Origin: Geodermatophilus obscurus
GTDB lineage: Bacteria; Actinomycetota; Actinomycetes; Mycobacteriales; Geodermatophilaceae
Length of the DNA: 64,000 nt
Assembly: GCF_900115395.1 (NCBI RefSeq)
Contig: NZ_FOWE01000007.1
Coordinates: 186,001 to 250,000 of the forward strand
Direction: 5' to 3'
Shown here: piece by piece, positions 1 through 9,009 of the stretch
Layout of the letters: each line of letters opens with the position of its first letter
Position numbering within the stretch: position 1 is the first letter of the stretch
Program-made: the position numbers and the translations under genes
Notes under the pieces: generated by a model
Told to the model about the DNA's origin: nothing
The model's input: only the letters and a program-made list of their open reading frames with translations
Databases searched by the model: none

Positions 1-63
1 GCTCAGGGGATAGAGCACCGCCCTCCGGAGGCGGGTGCGCAGGTTCGAATCCTGCCGGGGGCA
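1..63 (+). tRNA. tRNA-Arg (anticodon CCG), 5' end cut off by the window
   Basis: The D-arm, anticodon arm, variable loop, T-arm and 3' acceptor strand are visible; the 5' acceptor strand lies before the window. The anticodon stem CCGCC/GGCGG encloses the loop CTCCGGA, giving anticodon CCG, which reads CGG arginine codons. The T-arm is GCAGG-TTCGAAT-CCTGC, followed by acceptor CGGGGGC and discriminator A. The terminal CCA is not encoded. CGG is a common arginine codon in this GC-rich genome. Confidence 0.93.
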
Positions 64-80
64 CACACGACACCACGACC

Positions 81-110
81 GAGGCCCCGCAGCGCGCGCT
101 GCGGGGCCTC
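81..110. terminator. Perfect 14-bp hairpin behind the tRNA gene
   Basis: GAGGCCCCGCAGCG and its exact reverse complement are separated by CG. There is no T-run after it, as is common for actinobacterial hairpin terminators. It lies just after the tRNA gene and before the sigma-factor gene, so it probably ends the tRNA transcript. Confidence 0.75.
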
Positions 111-207
111 CGTCGTCCCCGGGGCCGTCCTCGCGCGTCGGGAGACCGCGCTGTCAACCGTCGACGACCCTCACCGCGTGTACCAGGTGGGCGGCGAGGG
201 GAGCACG

Positions 208-720
208 GTGAGCGCACCGGACGACGCGGGGTTCCGGGAGTTCGTCACGCGGCAGCGGTCCGCGCTGCTGCGGACGGCCTACCTGCTCACCGGCGACCAC
301 GGCCAGGCCGAGGACCTCGTGCAGACCGCGCTGCTCAAGACCTACCGGCACTGGACGCGCGTGGCCGGTCGCGGGGACCCGTCGGCGTACGTCCGGCGGG
401 TCCTCGTCACGACCGCCACCAGCTGGCGTCGACGCCTGTCGAGCACCGAGCAGGTGGTGGAGGCGGTGCCCGACCGCGGCTACGACGACCTCCCCCCGGA
501 GCGGAGCGCGGCGGTGGTCCGGGCGCTGCGGGACCTGCCGCCACGGATGCGTGCCGTGGTCGTGCTGCGCTACTACGAGGACCACTCCGAGGCCGTGACC
601 GCCGAGCTGCTGGGCTGCTCGGTCGGCACGGTGAAGACGCAGGCCTCCCGCGCGCTGTCCCGGCTCCGCGTCGCCCTCGCGGACCGTCCGTCGACCTGCA
701 CCACCGGGGAGCTGTCGTGA
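208..720 (+). CDS. SigE-family (ECF-type) RNA polymerase sigma factor
   Basis: A 170-residue two-domain sigma-70 factor. Region 2 is near residues 12-80 and includes AEDLVQTALLKTYRHW. Region 4 lies near residues 100-155, with the helix-turn-helix ELLGCSVGTVKTQASRALSRL. The size and the SWRRRLSS motif between the domains match the SigE family common in Streptomyces relatives. The GTG start is chosen because GGGGAG lies just upstream; an in-frame GTG at 178 is less well placed. Its stop overlaps the next start (GTGA), so it is probably co-translated with the membrane protein that follows, the usual layout for a sigma factor and its membrane partner. The signal it answers to is unknown. Confidence 0.9.
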   Translation: MSAPDDAGFREFVTRQRSALLRTAYLLTGDHGQAEDLVQTALLKTYRHWTRVAGRGDPSAYVRRVLVTTATSWRRRLSSTEQVVEAVPDRGYDDLPPERSAAVVRALRDLPPRMRAVVVLRYYEDHSEAVTAELLGCSVGTVKTQASRALSRLRVALADRPSTCTTGELS

Positions 721-2093
721 ACGAGCAGGACCTCAGGACGCTGCTGCACGGCGCCGCCGCCGGCCCCCCGGCGGCCGTCCTGGACGACGACGCGGCCACC
801 GACGCGGTGGTCGCGACCTCCCGCGCCCGCCGGCGGCAGCGGCTCGGCCTGGCCGCGCTCGGGCTGGCCGTCGCGCTCGTCGCCGCCGGGGTGCCGGTGC
901 TGTCCGGGGAGCGCGGCACACCGGTCGAGCAGGTCGCCGCTCCCCCGGCCCCGGCCCCGCCCGACTGGCCGGTCCGCGGGTCGCTCGCCGGTGACGGGGA
1001 CGCCGTCGAGGCGGCGCGCCGGCTGCCGTGGTCCGATGCGCCGTCCCCGCCGTCCGCCCCGCCCGTCGCCGATCGCGAGGTCCTGTTCCTCGGGGACGTC
1101 GACGGCAGACGGTGGGCCCTCGTCGTGGGCCCGACGGACGGCCAGGTGGCGGGCCAGTGGTTCACCGGCCCGGCCGGCGCGGACCCGGCCGCGCTCGTGG
1201 CCGACGGCGCGGTGCAGCCCGTGGCCGGGGTCGCGTCGGTCGCCCACGCCCCGGCCGGCGGGCCGGGCATCGTGCTGGCCGACCCGGGGACGCGGATCGA
1301 GGTCTCCCCCGGCGTGGTGGTCGACGCCGACGGGACGGTGCGCCGGGACTTCACGGCCGTCGAGACCGTGGACGGCGTCGCGGTCGTCCCCGTCGCGGAG
1401 TCCGGCCCGTACGGCACCGGGGCGGTCTACCGGGTGCTGAGCGGGGACGAGCCGGCCACCGAGGGCACCCTGCCGGTGCCGTCCGGCACGAGCGACGTGT
1501 CCGACCCGCCGGTGCTCACCCCGCTGGACCCGGCCGGGGAGCCGGCGGTGCCCGAGGCGGTCGACCACGCGCTCGGTGCCGTGCTCGCAGAGACCGGTCT
1601 GCGCGAGGAGGACGTGCGCCCGGACCTGCTCTGGTCCGGCCCGGTCCCCCGGGGCACCGCGGCGTCGCCCGACGCCGTCGTCCTCGCCGTCACGCTGCCC
1701 AGCGGTGCCGTCGCGGTCGCCGTGGCCTGGGCCGACATCGAGCCGTCCGGCGCGGGCAGCGCCGGCAGCTGCGGGGTGCAGGTGCACCCCGCCGGCACGC
1801 CGCTCGACGGTCTCGCCGTCGCCGCGGAGTGCCTGTTCCCCACCCGCGGCTTCGCGCACGAGTCGGTGCTGGTGGTCTACGCCGCTCCCGGGGCCGGCCG
1901 GGTCGAGGTCCTGGACGCCGGGGGCACGCCGGTCGCGGCCACCACCGGGGGCTCGGGGGCGATCACGGTCACCCCCGCCCCGGGTCGGGGGGTGCTGCGG
2001 GTCGAGCGCCCGGGCGCCCCGGTCACCGAGCTGGCCGTCGTGCCCACAGGGGACGTCCTCGTCGACCGCGCCGGGCGGTCGGCCGAGGACTGA
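717..2093 (+). CDS. Single-pass membrane protein, likely partner of the SigE-like sigma factor
   Basis: 458 residues. A short cytoplasmic N-terminus of about 40 residues ends in ARRRQR, followed by one transmembrane segment (LGLAALGLAVALVAAGVPVL, about residues 42-61) and a long extracytoplasmic part rich in Pro, Ala and Gly. This topology and the four-base overlap with the sigma gene fit an anti-sigma-like or sensor partner. I see no zinc-binding anti-sigma motif and recognise no catalytic family in the outer domain. A pair of cysteines (in GSCGVQ and AECLFP) could form a disulfide outside the membrane. The function is inferred from position and topology only. Confidence 0.75.
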   Translation: MNEQDLRTLLHGAAAGPPAAVLDDDAATDAVVATSRARRRQRLGLAALGLAVALVAAGVPVLSGERGTPVEQVAAPPAPAPPDWPVRGSLAGDGDAVEAARRLPWSDAPSPPSAPPVADREVLFLGDVDGRRWALVVGPTDGQVAGQWFTGPAGADPAALVADGAVQPVAGVASVAHAPAGGPGIVLADPGTRIEVSPGVVVDADGTVRRDFTAVETVDGVAVVPVAESGPYGTGAVYRVLSGDEPATEGTLPVPSGTSDVSDPPVLTPLDPAGEPAVPEAVDHALGAVLAETGLREEDVRPDLLWSGPVPRGTAASPDAVVLAVTLPSGAVAVAVAWADIEPSGAGSAGSCGVQVHPAGTPLDGLAVAAECLFPTRGFAHESVLVVYAAPGAGRVEVLDAGGTPVAATTGGSGAITVTPAPGRGVLRVERPGAPVTELAVVPTGDVLVDRAGRSAED

Positions 2094-2164
2094 CGGGCCG
2101 TGCCCGTCTCCCCCCGGCGGGGGATGCCCCTCAACTCGTGGGGCCGGCGACCGATGGAACCTGC

Positions 2165-3616
2165 ATGAGGATCCCGGCCTGGCGTGCCGTCCTGGTCGCC
2201 GGCAACCTCCTCCTGGTCGTCTACCCGTGGCTCCCGGCTGCAGCCCGGGACGCCGGCTACCTGCTCGCCGTCACCGGCGCGCTGGTGTCGCTCGCGGTCA
2301 CGGCGGCCGGGGCCCGGGGCCCCGACCGGCTGCCGTGGGTGTTCCTGGCCGCGGGCGTGGCCGCGCTCTTCGTCGGCGAGGTGCTGTGGACCTGGTACGA
2401 CCTCGTGCTCGGCGTCGACCCCTTCCCCTCGCTCGCCGACGCGGCCTACCTCGCCGCCTACCCCCTGCTGGCCACCGCACTGGCGCTGTGGGCACGCCGC
2501 AGCGCCCCGGCCGAGCGCAGTGCGAGCGTCCTCGACGCCGGCATCATCACCGTCGCCGCCGGCCTCCTCGCCTGGGTCGCGCTCATCTCGCCCACGGTGT
2601 CCGACGGCGAGCTGGGCCTGCTCGAGCAGGCGGTGTCGGTCGCCTACCCGGTGGCCGACCTGGCCCTGCTGGTGCTCACCGTGCAACTGCTGCTGCTCCC
2701 GGGGCAGCGCCCGGCCGCCACGCACCTGGTGACGGCGGGCATGCTCACGATGTTCACCGGGGACGCGCTCTACGCCGTCACCTCCCTCACCGGCACCACG
2801 CCCGGACCCCTCGGCGACCTGCCCTTCCTGCTCAGCTACCTGCTTCTCGGCGCGGTCGGCCTGCACCCGTCGCGGTACTCCTCCGAGGACACCGGCGCCG
2901 GCGGCGCCTCCACGCTGCGGTGGCTGCGCCTGGTGGTGCTCACCGCCGCTTCGCTGCTGGCACCGCTCACCCTGGCCGTGCAGGACCTCACCGGCGCCGT
3001 CGTCGACGGCGTGGCGATCGCCGCCTGCTCGGCGGTCCTGACCCTGCTCGTGGTCCTGCGCATGTCCGGCCTCGTCCGTCAGGTGCAGACGCAGGCGCGG
3101 GCGCTGGCCGAGGCGGCGCGCACCGACGCCCTCACCGGAGCGGCCAACCGCCGCGCCTGGGACGAGACGCTGGCCGCCACGACGTCGCGCGGCGGCGCCG
3201 TCTTCGTCGTCATGCTCGACCTCGACCACTTCAAGGCCTACAACGACCGGCACGGGCACCTCGGCGGCGACGCGCTGCTGCGGTCGGCCGCGGCGGCGTG
3301 GCGCGCGGAGCTGCGGGCCACCGACCTGCTGGCCCGCTACGGCGGCGAGGAGTTCGGCGTCCTGCTGACCGGCTGCGACCTGCGCGACGCCGTCGCCACG
3401 GCCGACCGGCTGCGGGCCGCAATGCCCGACGGGGTGACCTGCTCGACGGGCGTGGCCGCGTGGCACCCGCGCGAGACGCCGGCGCAGCTGCTGGGCCGGG
3501 CGGACGCGGCCCTCTACGCCGCCAAGGCCGCCGGTCGCGACCGCACGGTCGTCGCCGGCCCGCCCTCCGCGCCCCCGCTCGCGACCGTCTCCGACGTGGC
3601 GCACGTGGGCGGCTGA
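2165..3616 (+). CDS. Membrane-anchored diguanylate cyclase (GGDEF)
   Basis: 483 residues. The N-terminal half, to about residue 290, contains eight or nine hydrophobic segments. The C-terminal GGDEF domain starts near DALTGAANRRAW and carries the active-site motif YGGEEFG (GGEEF at residues 393-397), so it should make cyclic di-GMP from GTP. An RxxD product-inhibition site is not obvious before the motif. No EAL domain is fused. The ATG follows a 70-nt gap after the previous stop, so it may have its own promoter. The ligand sensed by the membrane part is unknown. Confidence 0.92.
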   Translation: MRIPAWRAVLVAGNLLLVVYPWLPAAARDAGYLLAVTGALVSLAVTAAGARGPDRLPWVFLAAGVAALFVGEVLWTWYDLVLGVDPFPSLADAAYLAAYPLLATALALWARRSAPAERSASVLDAGIITVAAGLLAWVALISPTVSDGELGLLEQAVSVAYPVADLALLVLTVQLLLLPGQRPAATHLVTAGMLTMFTGDALYAVTSLTGTTPGPLGDLPFLLSYLLLGAVGLHPSRYSSEDTGAGGASTLRWLRLVVLTAASLLAPLTLAVQDLTGAVVDGVAIAACSAVLTLLVVLRMSGLVRQVQTQARALAEAARTDALTGAANRRAWDETLAATTSRGGAVFVVMLDLDHFKAYNDRHGHLGGDALLRSAAAAWRAELRATDLLARYGGEEFGVLLTGCDLRDAVATADRLRAAMPDGVTCSTGVAAWHPRETPAQLLGRADAALYAAKAAGRDRTVVAGPPSAPPLATVSDVAHVGG

Positions 3617-3646
3617 GCCGGCCGCCGTCGTGCCCGGCGGGTGCCG

Positions 3647-5149
3647 TCAGCGGCGGTGGCGGTACGGGTGGTACGAGCCCGTGTACACCACCGCGGGGGC
3701 CGGCCCCGGCTGCAGCGGGACACCGTCCTCCTCCGCTCCGACGCCGCCGGCGCCACCCACGCCGAGCAGGGTGCGGGTGACCTGCTGGGTGCTGTCGAGC
3801 AGGTCGTCGAGTGCCCGGGTGACGTGCACGGCGGTCACCTCCCGCAGCGGGTCCTGCTCGTGCAGGGCCTCCAGCACGGCCCGCCGCAGCAGCTCCTTGA
3901 GGAACGACGCCGTCACGCCCCCCGTGCGCTCGACCGCCGCCGTCACGTCGCCGTCGGACAGCCGCAGCGGCACCGCGCGGCCGTAGAGCTCCAGCAGCCG
4001 CCGGCGGGCCGCGGCGTCGGGCAGGTCGACGTCGACGGCGACGTCGATGCGGCCCGGGCGGGCGGCCAGCGCCGGCTCGAGCAGGTCGGCGCGGTTGGTG
4101 GTCAGGACGAAGAGCAGGTCGGCGTCCGGGGCGGCGCCGTCCATGGCGTCGAGCAGGTCGAACAGCACCGGGCTGCCGCCGGGGCCGAAGGAGCGGTCCA
4201 TGGCGACGAGGTCGACGTCCTCGAGGACCACCACGGCCGGCTGCAGCTCCCGGGCGAGCTCGGTCACCGACCCGACCACGCCGAGCGAGCGCCCGGTGAG
4301 CAGCAGCCGGGTGTAGTCCCCCATCCGGCCGAGCAGGTAGCGCACGGTGTGCGTCTTGCCCGTGCCGGGCGGCCCGTAGAGCAGCAGCCCCCGCTTGAGG
4401 TGCTGACCGGCCGACCGCAGGCCCGCCCGGTGCTCGGCCACCCCCAGGGCGTGCCGCTCGATGCGGTCGAGCACCGCAGCCGGGAGGACGACGTCGTCGC
4501 GGCCGAGGTCCGGCGGGTCGAGGAAGGTCAGCTCGACGGTCCCCATCGGCGTCGGGGTGACCTCCACCAGGTGGCCCCGGTAGACGTTGAGCTCGCGGCG
4601 CAGGCGGTCGAGCTCGGCCAGGACCGCCTGCGCCTGCTGCACGGGCAACCCGGCGACCTCGACGCGCAGCGTGGGCTGCTCGTGCTCCCGGGGCGCCTGC
4701 AGCATCAGCAGGTACCGGCCGGCGTCGTCGCTGACCAGGAGCAGCGCCGACCGCAGGCAGGCCAGCGTGGACCCCGGACCGTTCGGCAGGTCGACCACCG
4801 AGGGGGCGCTCAGCCGCACCGGGGGCAGCGCCTCACCGGTCATCAGCTGCTGCAGGTCGATGCCGCCGAAGTGGGGCGGCAGCACGACGCCGTGCACCTC
4901 CACCCGGCGGCCGTCCGCCGCGGTCCAGGCGTCCAGCGCGGTCTGCAGGTTGACGTGCTCGAACGGCGGGAGCTCGCGGGCGACCACCGAGTGCTCCCGG
5001 CCGGCCGGCCCGAGCGTGTCCTGCACGAGCGCGACGACCTCGTTGCCCGCGCCCTGCGCGGGGACGTGCAACCACTCGAGCAACGACCTCAGCCCGGCCG
5101 CGAACGCCCGCGCCTCGACGTCCGACGCGCCCTCGGATGCCCCGGTCAC
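3647..5149 (-). CDS. AAA+ ATPase
   Basis: 500 residues. A unique N-terminal region of about 230 residues precedes one AAA+ module. Walker A is GPPGTGKT (residues 259-266), Walker B is VVVLEDVDLV, and the sensor-1 region is LFVLTTNRADLLEPAL, followed by ARPGRID with the second-region arginine. This is the classic AAA arrangement of FtsH, proteasomal and Cdc48-type ATPases, but there is no protease domain or membrane anchor. It probably remodels a protein substrate. The GTG start is uncertain: two tandem GTG codons follow a GGGGAG stretch. The remaining long open frame upstream looks non-coding and overlaps the region before the phosphatase gene. Confidence 0.85.
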   Translation of the reverse strand: MTGASEGASDVEARAFAAGLRSLLEWLHVPAQGAGNEVVALVQDTLGPAGREHSVVARELPPFEHVNLQTALDAWTAADGRRVEVHGVVLPPHFGGIDLQQLMTGEALPPVRLSAPSVVDLPNGPGSTLACLRSALLLVSDDAGRYLLMLQAPREHEQPTLRVEVAGLPVQQAQAVLAELDRLRRELNVYRGHLVEVTPTPMGTVELTFLDPPDLGRDDVVLPAAVLDRIERHALGVAEHRAGLRSAGQHLKRGLLLYGPPGTGKTHTVRYLLGRMGDYTRLLLTGRSLGVVGSVTELARELQPAVVVLEDVDLVAMDRSFGPGGSPVLFDLLDAMDGAAPDADLLFVLTTNRADLLEPALAARPGRIDVAVDVDLPDAAARRRLLELYGRAVPLRLSDGDVTAAVERTGGVTASFLKELLRRAVLEALHEQDPLREVTAVHVTRALDDLLDSTQQVTRTLLGVGGAGGVGAEEDGVPLQPGPAPAVVYTGSYHPYRHRR

Positions 5150-5424
5150 CACAGCCCCACCCGCTCCCCGCCGCCCCGCCCGTCGCGGCGGAGCGTAGCG
5201 ATCACCACGGTGCCCCACCGACGAGTTCCCGGCGACGCGCGGCCACGCGGTGTTGCCGGCAACGGCCGGAGGCGTGACGACGCGGCGGGCCGACCCCGGG
5301 TGTTCACGCCGGCGACACGGACCGGTCCCTCCCACGCCGCCGGTCGTGCGGATCCCGCCGCGAGGGTCCGCGACGGCACCGGGGGCGGCTGTCGTCCCCC
5401 GGCCGAGCAACGGAGGACCCCTGC

Positions 5425-7209
5425 ATGCGCGGTAGGCACTGGACCGCTGCCGTCGTGATCCCCCTGGCGGGCGCGCTGGCCGTCGTCCCGACGGCGGCAC
5501 ACGGCACCGACGACACCGGCTCGTCCGGCGGTCACGACACCGGCAACATGATCTTCATCCACCCGGACGGCTCGGACATCGCGCTGTGGGAGCTGGCCCG
5601 CATCTACTGGTACGGGCCGGACTCGGTGACCAACTGGGACTCCCTCGACGCGGCGGTGCCCTACCGCGGGCACGCGGCCGACATCCTGACCACCTCGTCC
5701 AACGGCGGCGCCACGACGCACGCCTTCGGCTTCAAGACCGACGCCCCCGACTCCTTCGGCACCGACTCCGGGGCCGAGGACGTGCTGGCCGGTGACGCCG
5801 AGGAGCCGCGCACGATCAACGCGCTGTCCGGGTACGCGGGCAGCTGGCTGCGCGAGGCCGGCAACGCCGGCCTGCCCATCGGCGTGGTCAACGACGGCGA
5901 CGTCGCCGAGCCGGGCACGGCCGCCTTCCTCACCGAGGTGACCGAGCGCAGCGACGCCTCGGCCCTCGAGATCGCCCGCCAGCTCGTCCAGGGCCGCCCG
6001 GGCTTCGACGACGCCGACGCCGACCCCGCCGTGATCATGGGCGGCGGCGAGGACCTGTTCTTCCCGCTCGACACGCCGGTCTGCGCGCAGGAGGACGTCG
6101 ACGCGGCCCTGGCCGACGACAGCGCGCCGGTCCCCACCATCCCGCTGGACTGCGTGGTGCACCGCGCGCCCGGTGACACCCTCGACGACGACGGTCCCTC
6201 GGCCACCGGCGGGCTGCGCACCGACGGGCTCAACCTCGCCCGGGCCGCGGCCGACGAGGGGTACCTGGTCATCCGCACCCGCGCGGAGTTCGAGGCGCTG
6301 GGCGAGGCCATCGAGGCCGGCGAGGTCGACCCGGCCGAGACCAAGGTGCTGGCGCTGTTCGCGAGCCAGGACGTCTTCAACGCCGTCGCCGAGGAGGAGC
6401 TGATCGCCGCCGGCCTGGTCGACGAGAGCGTCCCGGCCGACGCCAAGGAGACCAACCTGGTCCTCTACGGCTCCGAGCCCGGCACGCCGGGCTACCGGCC
6501 GCCGACGGCGCCGGAGATGGCCGCGGTGGCGACCACCATCCTCGACGCGCACAGCGAGGAGGCCGGCAAGCCGTTCGCCACGGTGTGGGAGGTCGAGGGC
6601 ACCGACAACATGGCCAACACCGACAACGCCCCGGGCACCCTGCTCGAGGCCCGGTACGCCGACGAGATGATCGGCGTCGCGCGTGACTTCCTCGAGCAGG
6701 ACCCGGCGACCACCGTGCTGACGGCGGCCGACGGCACGGCCGGTGGCATCCAGGCCTCCACGTACAACGTCGACGAGGAGGTCCCGGCGGAGGTCGGGTC
6801 GATCGACCTCAACCCCGGTGAGGAGCTGCTCACCGACGCCGAGGAGCCGGAGGTCCCGCAGAACCCGCTGGACGGCCGGTACGGCCGCGGCACCGAGCCG
6901 TTCGTCGCCGAGCCCGACCAGTTCGGCCAGCGGCTCGCGTTCGGCGTCGCCTGGACCAGCACGGCCGACCTCACCGGCGGCGTCGTGACCCGGGCCGCCG
7001 GCCTGCACGCCGACCTGGTGGACGACGTCTTCTCCGCCCGCTTCGACAACGTCGACGTCTACCGGGTCGCCTACCTGACCCTCTTCGGGGAGGCCCTGGC
7101 CTACCCCGAGGGTGAGGTCGCACCGACCCGGCCCGGCCCGCAGGGCACCACGCCGGGCCGGCCCGACCCCGGGGTCGTCACCGACGCCCTCACCGCGGTC
7201 GGGGGCTGA
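5425..7209 (+). CDS. Secreted alkaline-phosphatase-like protein with altered metal ligands
   Basis: 594 residues with a Sec signal peptide (charged MRGRHW, hydrophobic core to about residue 22, Ala-rich cleavage region). It aligns by eye with the PhoA superfamily: IFIHPDGS at the metal aspartate, TTSSNGGATTHAFGFKT around a candidate Ser nucleophile (residue 92), VIMGGGEDLF, WEVEGTDNMANTDNAPG and VLTAADGTAGG. Positions held by zinc-ligand histidines in E. coli PhoA (331, 370, 412) are not His here but Asp or neutral residues. It may belong to a divergent phosphatase clade using other metals. The start is backed by GGAGGA upstream. A phosphate-scavenging role is plausible, but I saw no Pho box. 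Confidence 0.85.
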   Translation: MRGRHWTAAVVIPLAGALAVVPTAAHGTDDTGSSGGHDTGNMIFIHPDGSDIALWELARIYWYGPDSVTNWDSLDAAVPYRGHAADILTTSSNGGATTHAFGFKTDAPDSFGTDSGAEDVLAGDAEEPRTINALSGYAGSWLREAGNAGLPIGVVNDGDVAEPGTAAFLTEVTERSDASALEIARQLVQGRPGFDDADADPAVIMGGGEDLFFPLDTPVCAQEDVDAALADDSAPVPTIPLDCVVHRAPGDTLDDDGPSATGGLRTDGLNLARAAADEGYLVIRTRAEFEALGEAIEAGEVDPAETKVLALFASQDVFNAVAEEELIAAGLVDESVPADAKETNLVLYGSEPGTPGYRPPTAPEMAAVATTILDAHSEEAGKPFATVWEVEGTDNMANTDNAPGTLLEARYADEMIGVARDFLEQDPATTVLTAADGTAGGIQASTYNVDEEVPAEVGSIDLNPGEELLTDAEEPEVPQNPLDGRYGRGTEPFVAEPDQFGQRLAFGVAWTSTADLTGGVVTRAAGLHADLVDDVFSARFDNVDVYRVAYLTLFGEALAYPEGEVAPTRPGPQGTTPGRPDPGVVTDALTAVGG

Positions 7210-7260
7210 GCCGGACCGTCACCGCGGGCGCCCCCGACCGGGGTGTCCGGACGCACCGGA

Positions 7261-7298
7261 CCGTGTGGCCGGGACCCGGACGGGTCCCGGCCACACGG
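7261..7298. terminator. Strong bidirectional terminator hairpin
   Basis: A perfect 17-bp stem (CCGTGTGGCCGGGACCC with its complement) closes a GGAC tetraloop. It lies between the convergent phosphatase gene and sigma-locus remnant, so it can end transcription from both sides. Confidence 0.85.
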
Positions 7299-7301
7299 CC
7301 G

Positions 7302-7851
7302 TCAGCCGTCCGGCAGCGGGCAGGCCACCGCGGCGTCGGCGACCGCGCCTCCGTCCAGGCCGGCGTAGGGGTACCAGCCCGTCCCGCCGTCGGCCACGAA
7401 GGCGTCCCGCCCGGCCGGCGGGCCGGGGTCGAACGCCCGGTCGGTCAGGCAGGCGTGCACGGCGAGGTACTCCCCGTGGAGCTCGGGCAGGCGCCCGGCC
7501 GCCGACGCGGAGCGAGAGTCCCTGCAGCGCCCGGCGGAGGTCCTCCTCCAGCGGCAGCCCCGCCCGCGGCTCGCCACCGGGCCGGTCGGGCACGGCCGCC
7601 ACGGGCCGCTCGCGGCTGGAGAGCCGCCGCCGCCAGCTCAGGTGCGCGTTGACCAGCACGCGGTGGACGTGGGCGAGCGGGTCGTCGGCCCGGCGCACGC
7701 GGTCCCAGTGCGCGTAGCTCCGCAGCAGCGCGACCTGGACCAGGTCCTCGCCCAGCGCCCGGTCGGCGGTCAGCAGGCAGGCGGTGCGCAGCAGCGCGGC
7801 ACGGTGGTCGAGGACGAACGCGGTGGAGTCGTCGGCCCCGTCGCCTGTCAC
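7302..7851 (-). pseudogene. Remnant of a second SigE-like sigma factor, fused out of frame to a partner-protein tail
   Basis: From a GTG at the upstream end the frame encodes a clear SigE-family region 2 (DHRAALLRTACLLTADRA, GEDLVQVALLRSYAHW, SWRRRLSS) up to EEDLRRALQ. Where region 4 should follow, reading continues only in another frame, which encodes LHGEYLAVHACLTDRAF and ends in ACPLPDG at the stop. That tail is not sigma-like. The simplest reading is a deletion joining the front of a sigma gene to the back of its downstream partner, near 7485-7530. The first half is paralogous to the intact sigma gene at the window start. A sequencing indel could explain the frame change but not the missing region 4. 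Confidence 0.7.
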
Positions 7852-7868
7852 TCCGTCCCATCCCCGCC

Positions 7869-8030
7869 TCACCACGGCACGACCCCGGCCGCCACCAGGA
7901 CGGCGGTCAGGCACGCGGCCACCGCGAGCGCGACCAGCACCCGCTCCCACCACGCCAGCGGCCCGCCACCACCCCGCCCACCACCACCCGGACCGCCTGC
8001 CTCCCCGGTCCCCCGGTCGCGCGTGCGCAC
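7869..8030 (-). CDS. Possible small single-pass membrane protein
   Basis: A 53-residue frame from GTG: a Gly-rich polar N-terminus of about 25 residues, then WWERVLVALAVAACLTAVLV, a convincing transmembrane helix, ending in VVPW. It lies 17 nt upstream of the sigma remnant on the same strand. It may be an intact neighbour of that locus or part of its decay. No strong ribosome-binding site is seen and no family is recognised. The glycine repeats could be a composition effect, so this is a candidate only. Confidence 0.4.
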   Translation of the reverse strand: MRTRDRGTGEAGGPGGGGRGGGGPLAWWERVLVALAVAACLTAVLVAAGVVPW

Positions 8031-8113
8031 AGCCCCCACGACCGTCAGACGCCGCGACCGGGCTCCCCGGGCCTACACCCGGGCGCTCCGGGCGCCCGGT
8101 TAGCGTGGCCCGC

Positions 8114-9007
8114 ATGGAGCACACCGGGGTGCAGACCACCCGCGTCGGCGAGATCGAACTGGCCCACGAGACGTTCGGCTCGCCCGAGGACACACCGCTG
8201 CTGTTGGTCATGGGCCTGGCCACGCAGATGATCGGCTGGCCCGACGACTTCTGCCGGATGTTGGCCGAGCGCGGCCTCTACGTCATCCGGTTCGACAACC
8301 GCGACATCGGCCTGTCCACCCACCTCGACCACGCCGGCGCGCCCGACGTGCTCGCCGTCATGGGTGGCGACCACTCGCGCGTCGCGTACCGCCTCGCCGA
8401 CATGGCCGAGGACACCGCCGGGCTGCTCGACGCCCTCGGCCTGGACGACGCGCACGTCGTCGGCGCCTCGATGGGCGGCATGATCGCCCAGACGCTGGCG
8501 ATCCGGCACCCGGAGCGGGTCCGCAGCCTGACCTCGATCATGTCGACGACGGGCGACCCGGCGGTCGGCGCCCCGGCCGAGGCCGCGCTCGGCGCGCTGC
8601 TCGCCCCGCCGGCCACCGACCGGGAGAGCGCCGTGCAGCGGGCGGTCGACACCTACCGGGTCATCGGCTCCCCCGGTTTCGAGTTCGACGAGCACGGGCT
8701 GCGGGAGCGGGCCGGGCTCTCCTTCGACCGGGCGTACGACCCGGCGGGCGTGGCCCGCCAGCTGGCCGCGATCCTCGCCAGCCCCGACCGCACCGCCGAC
8801 CTCGCGCGGGTCGCCGTCCCCACGCTCGTGGTGCACGGCGCGCAGGACGCGCTGGTGAACGTGTCCGGCGGCCGGGCGACGGCGGCCGCGATCCCCGGTG
8901 CCGAGCTGTTCGTCGTCGAAGGGATGGGCCACGACCTGCCGCGCGCGGTGTGGCCGGACCTGGTCGACCGGATCACCGCGCTGGTCGACCGCGTCGAGCG
9001 GGCCTGA
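8114..9007 (+). CDS. Alpha/beta hydrolase, RdmC-like esterase type
   Basis: 297 residues with the alpha/beta-hydrolase fold. The oxyanion region is LLLVMGLATQ, the nucleophile elbow is VVGASMGGMIAQ (Ser), the acid lies in VPTLVVHGAQDALV and the base in EGMGHDLP. The opening TFGSPEDTPLLLVMGLATQM and RFDNRDIGLS are typical of the aclacinomycin methyl-esterase (RdmC) group, though its substrate here is unknown. A TAGCGT hexamer ends 7 nt before the ATG and no ribosome-binding site is present, so the mRNA is probably leaderless. It converges on the SDR gene. Confidence 0.92.
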   Translation: MEHTGVQTTRVGEIELAHETFGSPEDTPLLLVMGLATQMIGWPDDFCRMLAERGLYVIRFDNRDIGLSTHLDHAGAPDVLAVMGGDHSRVAYRLADMAEDTAGLLDALGLDDAHVVGASMGGMIAQTLAIRHPERVRSLTSIMSTTGDPAVGAPAEAALGALLAPPATDRESAVQRAVDTYRVIGSPGFEFDEHGLRERAGLSFDRAYDPAGVARQLAAILASPDRTADLARVAVPTLVVHGAQDALVNVSGGRATAAAIPGAELFVVEGMGHDLPRAVWPDLVDRITALVDRVERA

Positions 9008-9009
9008 CG

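Noticed and set aside
573..1859. Long minus-strand open frames opposite the sigma-partner gene
   Set aside because: High G+C makes stop codons rare in antisense frames; the translations are Arg/Gly/Pro-rich with no domain, and the plus frame has a membrane segment and coupled start.
1028..2164. Plus-strand open frame joined to the diguanylate cyclase, giving an 862-residue protein
   Set aside because: The upstream part overlaps the membrane-protein gene in another frame and is Arg-rich without domains; an ATG at 2165 begins the hydrophobic region.
5150..5500. N-terminal extension of the AAA+ ATPase
   Set aside because: The added residues are low-complexity and would overlap the start of the phosphatase gene.
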